From the NCBI GenBank assembly GCA_023362775.1, contig JALMGJ010000013.1, positions 28,622,274-28,686,273 on the forward strand: 64,000 bases of DNA. The letters are read 5' to 3'. How positions within the stretch are numbered: position 1 is the stretch's first letter; the number at the start of each line of letters is the position of its first letter. Of the stretch, positions 21,421 through 31,188 are shown piece after piece. A model generated the notes under the pieces. It made no database searches. It was not told the origin of the DNA and saw nothing but the letters and a program-made list of their open reading frames with translations. This stretch comes from Charina bottae (taxonomy: Eukaryota; Chordata; Lepidosauria; Squamata; Charinaidae). The position numbers were made by a program, and so were the translations under genes.

Positions 21421-23172
21421 TTTATTGCAGGAGGACATTCGCCCGGCCCAGAAGCTGCTGCTCCGGCCGGCAGTACAATTTCGAGCCCGGACCCCGATGT
21501 ACAGTAACCCAAATTCACAAAAAACGCTTTTCAAGCAGCAAACCATTGTTAGTCACTTGGCTTGGCAAACCCTCTAGCTAAATCTGCGTGAAGCACTCGA
21601 AGTCCGTAAATCTGATTTGAACTGGCAGCATTGGCGGGGCGGGGGGAGGGGAAGAGGTGCCGAGTTTGCAAAAGGGTGAAGGCGCTAAAGATGCAGCGCC
21701 CTTCAGCCACCGAACTGAGGGAGGGCAAGGGGGGGGAGAAGGCAACGCTACCCCCCCCCCATTAACCACCTCCTGCCCGGTAGCTCCGATGGCGCGTGGC
21801 GGGTGTGCTAGGTGCTAGTTAGGGAGAGAAGGCACCGGCATGGCGAATTCCCGCCTAGAACGGACAGGTTTCCTCTTTCCCACGTTTTACACACTTCCCT
21901 GGCGCAAGTCCCTGCCTGGCACTGATGAAATTTTATTGCAGGAGGCAGCCAGCTGCAAAAGCAAGATCCTGCCTGCTGTCACAGATCTCCCAGGGTTGGG
22001 GGGGGGGGGGAGGATTTCACATATCTTCTGTAAATGAGGTGGTAAAAGCCAGAAGGAACAAGGGTTTCTTCTGGTGGAAAACTACCAGCACATCAGTGCC
22101 AGGCACCCTTTCTTCACAGATCTACCTCTCCTCAAGGTTGTAGGGACAGATAACCTAACCCCCAGCCATTTCCTAGGGCCAACACCAATGTTGTGCCTGC
22201 CCTACCCAAAACCCTGCAAGGGGGCGGGGGAGAGGAGAGGGCCAACCCATGTTAGTGCAGGCAGGTCAAATGGGCTATAATCTAAGATCCCGGCCCCAAG
22301 ACCGCAAGGGGGGGCGGGGGGGCGGTATGCTGGCCACCTCTGCCCTGTTCTCACTGGTCTAGAGAAGCAAGCCTTCTTCACCGTGGCAGGTGAGGAAAGA
22401 GCCTCACGACGTCAGAGGCGTGCTCTTCTGACACAACCCTGGGTATGCTTTTGGTTTGCTCAAGAAAGGTCTAGGGGGGGATGCAGGGGCAGCAATGTGC
22501 ACCGCCCCACCCAGGAACCATACAGCTCAGTCCAGGCAAAGGAAACGGAGCTAGACCAGTGAGGGATCCTGACGTGTGAAATCAGGACCCCACCTGTTCG
22601 CGCCAGGGTTAGACAAGAAAGGATGTTTCTCAACCAGTCTAAGAAAATAGAAAGCGAAAGAAAAGCCACAGGAGGTGAAACCCAGTGCAGCACTGGGACC
22701 CTCCTTGCCAACTGCACAGCTCCAGCATCCACTAAGAGACATGTCCGGCACCCACTCGGTTGCCCTTCCTGGAATGTGGGTGTTCCAGGAGGCGGCCGAT
22801 GGAAGCTCAGGACAGAGAAGGGGAAGAAGGAAGGGACCGCCTGCCTCTCCCAAGCCCAGGGCCTCTGTCTTGCCTACGGACACTACTTCACCTGCAGAGA
22901 AGAAACAAAAGGCGTGTTCAGGGGCAGCCCAGGACCCCTCGCTGCCTCCTCCGGGCCTGGCCAGGACCGGGCCGTCGGGTGCCTTGGCCAGCAGCGCAAG
23001 GCTTGTGCTCCGCCCTGAGCAACTTTGGACACACCGGGAGCTTCACAGAAGCAGACCCACGTCAGCTCAGGAGGGTCACAAAGGGAGGCGACGGGAAAGA
23101 CGCACACACGCGTGCGCACTTGCACGCCTTGACGTGCCTGGAGACTCCCTCCAAGCGGGTCCCAGGCCAGGC
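21405..23172 (-). other. C19orf47: C19orf47 3' untranslated region
   Basis: About 1.77 kb with no conserved frame between the stop codon and the poly(A) signal. It contains several G or C homopolymer runs. No other feature was recognised. Confidence 0.5.
21421..21426 (-). terminator. C19orf47: C19orf47 poly(A) signal AATAAA
   Basis: AATAAA on the minus strand 1.75 kb after the C19orf47 stop codon. It is the only canonical signal I noticed before the AKT2 CpG island. Confidence 0.55.
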
Positions 23173-26100
23173 TCACAGTGTCTTTCTGCCCAGCCTCTTA
23201 AAGACACTGACTGTGCCCGCGTGGTCCATCTGGGCGCTGGGGGCCTCTGCGGAGCTGGAGCTGCTTACCTTGGAGCTCCCTAAAGTTCTGTTTATGGTGA
23301 CTCGGAACGAAGAGTCGGGCTTGCTCCTGGAGCTGGTGACGCTGCTGTCCTGGGCCTCGAGCAGCTTCAGCGAGCGCTTGCCCAGTCTCTTGGCCACGCT
23401 GCCTGGGGCGGGGGACAAGACCTGCATCTCCTCCTCGGCGGGAGCTGCAGGTCCAGCCACACCCTTGCACCCCAGTCGCCGGACTGTGGCAGCGGCTGTC
23501 GCTGCTGCCCGCTTGGGCTCAGAGCTGGTAGCTTTGGCTTTGACGGTCATCCCAACTTTACAGCTCTCCTTGGGCTTGGAGGGGTGGGAGGATCTCTTCA
23601 GCACTCCTGCGTACTGCAGGACAGAGCTGTCGTCGTCGCTGTCGGCTCCTTTGTCCTCCACCTCCTTCATGTCCCCCAGCCGGCTGAACACCCCCGTGGG
23701 CTGTTGAGAGACCAGAGCAGAGCTGAGTGGTGCGCGTGGCTGGATGATCTTGGGTCCCTCCCCTCTGGAGATGGAGAAGGCACTGCCCAACTGACCTTGC
23801 ACTTGTGCAAAACATCAGGACGACTCTGGGAGCACCTCTTCTCACTAATACATTTTATTTAAAAACACCACTTCATCAGAGACAGAGTGGGCAGACTGAT
23901 GTAGGGTGGGGTGGGGTGCAGGGGGTGAGGCGGGGGGAAAGGGAGAGGAAGACAGCTTGGTTATGCAGACGCTACACGTGAGAGTTTACAAGTACCACAA
24001 TTGAGCAATTAGAATTGGCAATGAAGATACTGAAGTGGTGGAGAACTTCTGCCTTGTAGGATCAACCATCAACGTAAAAGGAATAAGCAGTCAAAAACTA
24101 CGCTGCAAATTAGCCCTTGATAGAGCAGCAATGAAAGCCTTGGAAAAGATCTTCACATGCCATGTCTACGCCTACAAAGATTAGAATCGTGCAAGCCACG
24201 GTATTCCCTGTGACACATTATGGAAGCGAAAATTGGACTCTGAAGAAGCAAGATAGGAACAGCACTGATGCTTCTGAACTTTGGCACTGGAGAAGACCTG
24301 AGGATGCCGTGGACAGCCCAGAAAGCAAACTGATGGATTATCAAACAAATCAACCCAGAATTCTCACTCAAGGCACAAATGACCACGCTCAAATTATCCT
24401 ACTTTGGACACATTATGCAAAGACCCAGCTCCCTGGAAAAGGCTCTAATGCTGGGAAAGGTGGAAGGAAAGAGAAGATGATGACCAGCAGCAAGGGGGAT
24501 GGACTCAGTTACAATAGCGATGAGTGCACCCTTGGAAGAGCTGAAGGACCAGGTTAGGGACAGACCATCACTGAGAAAATCTATCTAAGTGGGCGACAAT
24601 GACTTGATGGCACATAACCATCACCACAATTGAGCAAGAGATTGCTGAACTCCTATCAAAAAGTTTCAGGCAATCTCAGGTGGTCTCAACAAACACAATG
24701 AGGTTTTATTACATTAGGTACTTGTGACGTGTCTCACCTGTAATCTGCACCTGCATAACAAACCAGTCTTCCCTTCCCTTCCCTTCCCACCTCAATTTAA
24801 ATCTTACCTCAGTCTAGCCACTCTATGGATCACGAAAACTTTTAATAAAAGGTGTCAGTTGGAAAAGATGCTACCAGACTCCTTTTGATTTTTTGCCACC
24901 AGACTCATAAGCTCTCCTCCTAAAATGGATTTATACCAGTGTGAGCCTAAGGTGGCAGCAGCCATGGCATAGCTGTCTTCCCGACATAAGCAGTTCCTGC
25001 GACCTCCAACCCAAAACAGTTCATGACAAGAGCTCCCCACCATTTATAACTTGCTCTTTTGCAGCAAGGTCCCACTGAAGCAGATAGGCCCAAAAGTCAC
25101 CTTTTGATATTAAAAGCTTAATTAGCAATCTTGATGTTGCAAGCTTGCTCAATGTTCTTACAGGCTTGTTGACCCATGTAACACAAAGGAAAAGATGTTG
25201 AAAGTTCCCTTTATTCACAGTGTCAACTGGATTTCTATTTTCTCAGTGGAAACGTTTCGCTCCTTATCCAAGGAGCTTCTTCAGTCTGAGCAAAGTTGGT
25301 AAGGGAATCCTAAATATGTTTCTAGGTAGCTGTGTGACCTTACACCTGGGGCTAGGTCATGGTTATATTGAGATGTTATTTTAAGTCCTTTTATCATCTA
25401 AAGGAGGATCGTTAAGATCACCATGCTGCTGTTGAGCTTGTGAAATGGTCTTAATCTTCCTAGGCACAGAAGACAAAGCATGGAGGAATATGGGGGAAAG
25501 GTTGTGCCTGAGGCCCCCACCTCTATTCAAGGAAGGATTTTCCAAGTTGGCATAAATGGATTCCTTGACCCCTCTCTCAAACCACCTATCTTCTCTGTCT
25601 GTGAATTTGAATTTGAGAGAGGGGGGCCTCAGGCACAACCTTTTCCCCATATTCCTCCCTGCTTTGTCTTCTGTGCCTAGGAAGATTAAGACCATTTCAC
25701 AAGCTCAACAGCAGCATGGTGATCTTAACAATCCTCCTTTAGATGATAAAAGGACTTAAAATAACATCTCAATATAACCATGACCCCAGGTGTAAGGTCA
25801 CACAGCTACCTAGAAACATATTTAGGATTCCCTTACCAACTTTGCTCAGACTGAAGAAGCTCCTTGGATAAGGAGCGAAACGTTTCCACTGAGAAAATAG
25901 AAATCCAGTTGACATGATTCAAGCTACAGACAATTCCACCTGGATGACTGAGAACCTTCATAGACCCTTTATTCACAGATGGTGTAAGATAACTTCCCCT
26001 TTCTTGTATCCTGTTCAGATGTACCCGTGTATCCTGTTTTAATCTACTGTGTCTTGATTGCAAAACCTATAAAAGATAGACTCTGGGAGTAGCCCAGGGT

Positions 26101-29100
26101 TCAGACTGCCGAGCTATCGCTCTGAACCATTGCTAGCAATAAACCTGTACTCTCTACCTTGCTGGTCTTGCCTCCTGTCTTTGGGGAAGAGGTTTTCCCG
26201 CTACACCACAAAAGAGAAGGAGCTACAAAAACAACAGGAAAGCTCAGTGCTCCTACGAAAGAAACCAGACACACACACACACACACACACACACACCCGC
26301 AAAGTGTCTGCTCCTCCCAGACTCTCCTCAGAAGGAACCTGCTGTAGCTGGGTTCTTCAGGAGAGTGCCAGGACAGGCCCCATCCAGACAGTCAGGACTG
26401 CCCTCTCCCACATCAGGGCACCTGGATCGCCACCCGAGTCAGTGGGAAACACACGGAGGAAAGGAAAGAAGAGCAACTGCCGCCCACTGAAGAGGAGAGA
26501 GCCCCCTCCCGCTCACCTTGCTCCCTGTAGCTGCGTCTGCACCCGTCTCTGCACCGAGCCGGTCAAACACAGACGTCCTTTGCAAACCTGGCAGAGAAGA
26601 ACACAAACATGCACACATACAACATATGGACTACGAAAGGAAAGGGCTTCCCAGAGAAACGAGAACCCAGCTGCGGATTTATTTCTCCCATTCCCCTGCC
26701 CAAGTGCTGCTCCAAAGGACGCCCCTCTCGCGCTTCCCTTCAAGGAAGCGGAGGCAGGAGAAGCCAGCTCTCGCCCCCTCCAGGACACCACGCCTAGCAT
26801 TGTGAACAAGACCGGGGAAACACTGAGAATTAGGCAAAAAGAGGAGTTTCGGTTTGAACAAACGCTCTTGCGCGGCCACTTCTGCTCAATCTGTGATAGC
26901 GTGTTTTTCCTGATCCAAATTTTGCCCTCAAGTGCTGAATTTACATATCCTTAACCCTACTCTCATTCCAAGCTTCCCACAACCCCCCTTCTTAATTTTG
27001 AGAAGCAGCCCCGCCCGCCCGCCCGCCCGCCCAAGGGTGGTTACAGCACCTTTTGCTGCCTGCTGCTGCTCCAGGATCTTCTTGGTCCTCGGAGTTGTTC
27101 CTTTGGGCATGTGGACAATGTACTTCCCTTCCATCTCTGCGGTGACACGCCGCCGTTTCGCTGGGATGGTGGAGTTCTCAGCCCTAGGAGCGCAAACAGC
27201 TGAGGGGACAGAAGCGAGCAAGTTCAGTTCAAGGAGGCGCTTCCGCCACTTCTGCTCAGGAGCCCAAGCAAGCACAGCCGTCAGAAATTGCTCAGTTACT
27301 TGAGCAGACTGTCCGTTTCTGGAGGTCAGCCTCGCAGGACTCTGTTCGTCTGACATGCTTCCCTGAGCACTGTACACGTGTGTTGTGTTGGACTCGTGGC
27401 CGCTTTACTGCTAACATTTCTTAATTGCTTCAAGCGCCCGGCCTCCCGATGGACGGCTCTCCCATGCTGTGATAAACACCTACACTCCGCACAGACACTC
27501 CATAGGGCGGGGGGCTAGTGGGAGTGGGAATCTAATGGTTTTGTCTTCAACTCTGGGTGATGTCAGAGGGACGTCTGGATATTGCAGTTTGCCCATGAAT
27601 TTCGTTATTCAAAGCTTTGCATCTGTCCTGAAGTGTACTGGTCCTTAATAAATGAATCTATTCAGTGTAGCTGACTGGAGGATTTCTTGATTTGGGGTTC
27701 TGACACTGAAAGTTCTCACAGGATCTAAGTTCTCCAGCTGAGCAGCTCAGCTTACCCTCCAGCCGTGAAAGGAGAACACGCAGTCACAGGACAGGGAGTA
27801 ATGCCTTACGTCTTATGCGAAAACAGTACTTGACTGTTGCAGGCTGCAGGCGTTTTAGCACATGCATTTCTCCCCCTACTCTCGCAAAGCAGGCAAAAAT
27901 AAAAGTATCTCCAACCACACAGGTTTATGAAGGACAACTGATGCTTGTGTGACTATGAACATGACCATCACTGCTCATTCCTAAAAGTTCCTGGCATCTC
28001 AACTAAACAGCCCTGGACCATTTCAACGTTCAAGATATGCTGAATGCCATACAGGTTGCTGCACAATTTCTAGCCCAAGAACGCCTCAGTGACATTCAGC
28101 TTTCCTTTGCAGATGGAAGGCTGAGCAAAGAAAAGCTAAGCCATGAATTCTGCATTCTCAAATGCAGAATTCTGAGTTCATTTCTTATCCCGCTCCTCAG
28201 CAACAGGATTGAGCACTACAAAGCAAAGGACACAAGAAAGTTCTACACAACTGCAGTTGTTTAGGGACAGCAATGCCTAAGAACTCCACTTAGAACTGAA
28301 GTTGCCAGCAGAGAAACACATTCAGCCAAGGATTTGTACCATCACCTGCTTTGGTGTTTTTTCCTGCCATTTTGTTGGATACGGTGATGGAGATTTTGGA
28401 GGCACTGGCATCAGGCCTCCGAACAGGAGTAGAAGGTGGGGAGTCCCGGCTCAAACTGTTGGCAATCATCCTGGTGGCAGCTGCAGAAACAGCGAACAAG
28501 AGGTGGTATTACCTCCCCGGCTGCAATACAGCCGCACCTTCAGCAGCATCGGCACGAGTTTCGACATCTGGGCACCACATTGCCCAAGAAAGCCACACGG
28601 AATGTCATGGGTGCAAAAGAACTAAAACGGGGACAGTTAGTGAGACAGCACAACTGTAAAGAGCAGCCACCATGGAGGTCTGGACTCCGCTGAGGCTCTG
28701 CTGTCAGCAACATACTCACCAGTATTAGCAGCATTCCTGCGGAGTTCAGACTGCAAAGCAGTTTGGCTGGAAGCCACTGATTCTGTTGCAGCTTTGCACA
28801 TTTCCTAGAGGGAAAAAAAGTCCACAACAATACAGCGGTCATAGGTAGAGAGGGACAGCAGATTTGACTTTGCACCAATGCACCGAAATGGCCGCTGAAG
28901 CAGAAGAAATACATCAAACCACCAGCTTAAAATGCTGCATTCTGGAGAAAGGCAGCCTTGGGGAATAGCAGATCCTCAACAGAAGTGACCTGTAGTTCCT
29001 CAAGCCTCTGTGAGTTTTAGCCCTTCAGAATTTCTTCGCTCCAGAGCTTGAAGATTAGCAAAGGTCACTGGTCTATGGGCAGACGGGCCTGACTCTGTGT

Positions 29101-30476
29101 GTACTGTTCAGAGCAGTCTCCTTGCACTAGGCCACGGGTATTTGGCATCCCCAGGTACAACATAATCTGAAATTATTAAGATCTCCCCAAAAGCTCTATG
29201 TTTATTGCTCTCAGCACCACAGAGGTCCATCTGCCTCATCCTGAAAACCACGACTCAATAAATGCTAGAAGACTCAACGTTTTAAAGTATGAAGTAAAAC
29301 GAGGATGACCAACAATTCCACAGAACTTACCTGCCGGTAGACCACTTTGGCGTGCTTGAGAATGGCAATGATATCGCCCACTATCGTGATACCTAGCTCA
29401 TTCATGATCTCCTTATTGAGGTCCATCAGCATGTTCTTCTGGATCCTGAAAGGACACAGGCAGCAACGGTAAGCCCCGTATGCCAGTTCCTACCAATCCC
29501 TTTTATGACCCTACGCGGTCCAGGGAAGATTCTTTAACAGGGGTCCCCAACCCCCGGGCCACGGACCGGTACCGGTCCGAGGCCTGTTAGGAACCAGGCC
29601 GCACACAAGGAGGTGAGCGGTGGGCGAGCGAGCGAAGCTTCATCGGTATTTACAGCTGCTCCCCATCGCTCACATTACCGCCTGAGCTCCGCCTCCTGTC
29701 AGATCAGCATTAGATTCTCATAGCAGTGTGAACTGCGCATGCGAGGGATCTAGGCTGTGCGCTCCTTATGAGAAGCCAGAATCCGACACAATAAATTACA
29801 ATAAATGTAATGCGCTTGAATCATCCCGAAACCACCCCCACCACCACCCCGCCGTCCCTGGAAAAACTGTCTTCCACAAATCCGGTCCCTGGTGCCAAAA
29901 AGGTTGGGGACCCCAGACGGCTCTACTTTTTCCTCTCAGAGAAGCAAAGCCAACACCTGGTCTCTTCAATCTAGATCACGCTGAATTCAGGATCCCTATA
30001 AATTAAGGCTGCCACGCCGTCTCCCAGCCTGGCTCCCGTTACCATAAAGCCAGGCGCCGGACCGGGAAGACGCCTCCAGACCCCGCGGCGCGGCAGCCCG
30101 GCCGAAGCCGGAAAGTCGGGGGCGGGAGGAGGCGCGGAGGGGCTCTCGGCCTTTCCCAGGGAGGGACTCGCCTGTTATCCACGAACGTGACGGCGTAGTT
30201 GACCGCGGGGCCCGGGGGGATCCCGGCTTCCTTGAAGAACTGGATCCACTCGGAGGTGGCTGAGAGACCAACAGCGGCATTAACCGAGGCGCGGGGCCTC
30301 CAGGCGACCCCTTGCTACCGGCCCAGGGACGCTGGAAGGGGGCGAAGGAACGAAGGCGACGCCCTCCGCCGGGAGGAAGGCCGCTTCCGACGCTCCTGGG
30401 CGCGGCGCCACCGCGCAAAGAGGGGAAAGGGGGGAGGGCCGGCGGCGCCCCACTCACCCATCGTGACCGACGCCAT
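23173..30476 (-). CDS. C19orf47: C19orf47 homologue, SAM-domain protein, 8 coding exons
   Basis: Exons: 30458-30476 (ATG), 30172-30259, 29331-29445, 28720-28804, 28346-28480, 27050-27199, 26517-26587, 23173-23700. The frame closes at 396 aa (human about 420). The N-terminus MASVTMATSEWIQFF leads into a SAM-like helical domain over roughly residues 7-80 (through LNKEIMNELGITIVGDI and AILKHAKVVYRQ). A Ser/Pro/Thr-rich linker and a basic PAKRRRVTAEMEGKY stretch follow, the latter a likely nuclear localisation signal. The tail carries repeated RLG motifs (VFDRLG, VFSRLG, VRRLG, AKRLG, VFKRLG) and ends VSVFKRLGRKTL. The role is unknown; SAM domains usually mediate protein-protein contacts. The intron after exon 30172-30259 starts GC rather than GT. 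Start chosen by homology of the first residues. Confidence 0.93.
24005..24640 (+). mobile_element. BovB/RTE LINE 3' fragment
   Basis: The translated plus strand, allowing for breaks, reads like the C-terminal end of BovB reverse transcriptase: VVENFCLVGSTIN..., then KIRIVQATVFPVTHYGSENW, then an ELWHWRR motif. It ends with the squamate-type BovB/SINE tail GACTTGATGGCACATAACC at about 24602-24620. Frameshifts and a stop after VYAYKD show that it is dead. 5'-truncated, in the sense of the plus strand, opposite to the host gene. Confidence 0.8.
25207..25220. repeat. Target-site duplication, left copy
   Basis: CCCTTTATTCACAG immediately before the Penelope-like insertion; identical to 25965-25978. 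Confidence 0.85.
25240..25291 (-). ncRNA. Hammerhead-ribozyme-like motif, left arm
   Basis: Reverse-complement copy of the right-arm motif, with the same core, stem II, loop and GAAAC. This copy is in the sense of the host C19orf47 transcript, so it would be transcribed in its intron. Confidence 0.5.
25845..25896 (+). ncRNA. Hammerhead-ribozyme-like motif, right arm
   Basis: Core CTGAAGA (25851-25857), a perfect 7-bp stem II GCTCCTT/AAGGAGC (25859-25865 with 25870-25876) closed by a GGAT loop, then GAAA (25877-25880) and ACGT. Outside the core, CTCAG (25845-25849) can pair with CTGAG downstream as part of stem I. There is one extra A between the core and stem II, and stem III is minimal, so activity as a monomer is doubtful. 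Penelope-like elements are known to carry such minimal hammerheads. Confidence 0.5.
25965..25978. repeat. Target-site duplication, right copy
   Basis: CCCTTTATTCACAG immediately after the insertion; identical to 25207-25220. It fixes the element ends at 25221 and 25964. Confidence 0.85.
26268..26297. repeat. (CA)n microsatellite
   Basis: An uninterrupted CA tract of about 14 units in the last C19orf47 intron, 60 bases beyond the LTR-like end. Confidence 0.9.
27200..28345 (-). other. C19orf47: C19orf47 intron
   Basis: About 1.15 kb. No mobile element was recognised. It holds a 12-bp perfect hairpin at 28145-28172. Confidence 0.5.
29538..29916. mobile_element. hAT-type non-autonomous DNA transposon
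   Basis: Terminal inverted repeats CAGGGGTCCCCAACC and GGTTGGGGACCCCAG differ at one base. The interior (GGACCGGTACCGGTCC, GCGGGCGAGCGAGCGAAGC-like, CTGAGCTCCGCCTCCTGTCAG) matches my recollection of a Charlie-type hAT repeat common in mammals and other tetrapods. It is 379 bp long and has no transposase frame. An 8-bp target duplication was looked for and not found. It lies in a C19orf47 intron. Confidence 0.75.
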
Positions 30477-30830
30477 CGCCGCAGCTCCAGGCGGGTTGGC
30501 CGGAACGCCTGCGGAGAGCGACACCGCGTGAAGCCGCCGCCCAAGGCCGGCCCGGCCGCCCCCTCGCCGCGCGGCACCGAGGAGTGGGGGACGGGGCCCC
30601 CCACCCGGGGCCGCGCCCGGACCCCCGCGCCCCCTTCCCGTGCCCGCCGCGAACCACGGCCTCCGCTAATCCGCCGCGCCGGCTCGCACAGGCCGCACCG
30701 GAAGGCGGCCCACGCGTCACTTCCGGCGGCTTCCCGGGCGCTCTAGGCCACCGGCGGCAGCGAGTGTCCCCTGGCAGCCGGCGCTCGCCTCGGTGTCCCC
30801 CCCCGGAACCCGGTCGGCCGCCTTCGCTGC
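30010..30830 (-). promoter_or_regulatory. C19orf47: CpG island, C19orf47 promoter and first exon
   Basis: A CpG-dense stretch around the C19orf47 ATG (30476) and the next intron. Transcription is expected to start within roughly 200 bases upstream of the ATG. The PLD3 3' end (about 30865) lies at its right edge. Confidence 0.6.
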
Positions 30831-30879
30831 GACGCGAGCACACACACACACCACCTCACAGACGCGTGAAAAGCGAGCC

Positions 30880-30885
30880 TTTAAT
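30880..30885 (-). terminator. PLD3: PLD3 poly(A) signal ATTAAA
   Basis: The common variant ATTAAA on the minus strand about 305 bases after the PLD3 stop codon. No AATAAA was seen nearby. Confidence 0.5.
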
Positions 30886-31188
30886 CGCCCCGAAGCCGGG
30901 CCGGGATACAGAATAGGACGGGGAGGGGGGAATCCAGCAGGCGGGCCGTCTCGCCACGCTCCCCCAGCAACTGAACCGGCGAGACGGCCGTCCCCTCCCC
31001 CGACCCGTTTCTACCCCTTGCGGAAGGGCGGCTGTCCTCCCCACCCCCCAGCCACGCGCATCCCAAGCGCCTTCCTGTCCCCGTGCAAAGGCCGCGGGCG
31101 GCTCTTCCCGAACAGCGCAGGGGCTGCCCCGGACACCCCTCCTCTCCTGGGCCACCCCGGCGCCTGCAGCCCCAACGCCCCGGGGGCC

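Larger units (their letters stand above)
25221..25964. mobile_element. Penelope-like element, two inverted terminal-repeat arms
   Basis: The left arm (25221 to about 25527) and right arm (about 25616 to 25914) are reverse complements of each other with only a few mismatches and one short indel. A loop of about 90 bases separates them, and a 50-base tail (25915-25964) follows the right arm. Each arm contains the segment CTGAAGA...GGAGCGAAAC typical of the ribozyme-bearing terminal repeats of Penelope-like retroelements. The insertion is flanked by a perfect 14-bp direct repeat. No reverse transcriptase frame is present, so the copy is non-autonomous or a terminal-repeat-only remnant. Family assignment is from memory of Penelope terminal repeats. 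Confidence 0.7.
25176..26207 (+). mobile_element. LTR-like element interrupted by the Penelope-like insertion
   Basis: Plus-strand sequence after the insertion shows a TATA box (CTATAAAAG, 26067-26075), a GC-rich initiator-like stretch and a poly(A) signal AATAAA (26138-26143) at LTR-like spacing. Possible ends are TGTAACAC (25176) and GCTACA (26207), which would give about 275 bp once the insertion is removed. No internal retroviral sequence or target duplication was found, so this would be a solo LTR. Boundaries are tentative. Confidence 0.4.
23701..26516 (-). other. C19orf47: Last intron of C19orf47, repeat-filled
   Basis: A 2.8 kb intron made largely of mobile-element sequence: a BovB fragment, an LTR-like stretch, a Penelope-like insertion and a (CA)n repeat. 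Between about 24650 and 25170 lies AT-richer sequence that I could not assign; it may belong to the LTR element. Confidence 0.6.

Noticed and set aside
20188..21577. Plus-strand frames of 439 and 239 codons
   Set aside because: They lie in the AKT2 CpG island, are Pro/Arg/Ala-rich, and are open only because GC-rich sequence has few stop codons.
29530..29924. 8-bp target duplication around the hAT element
   Set aside because: The eight bases on each side (TTCTTTAA and ACGGCTCT) do not match, so no duplication is claimed.
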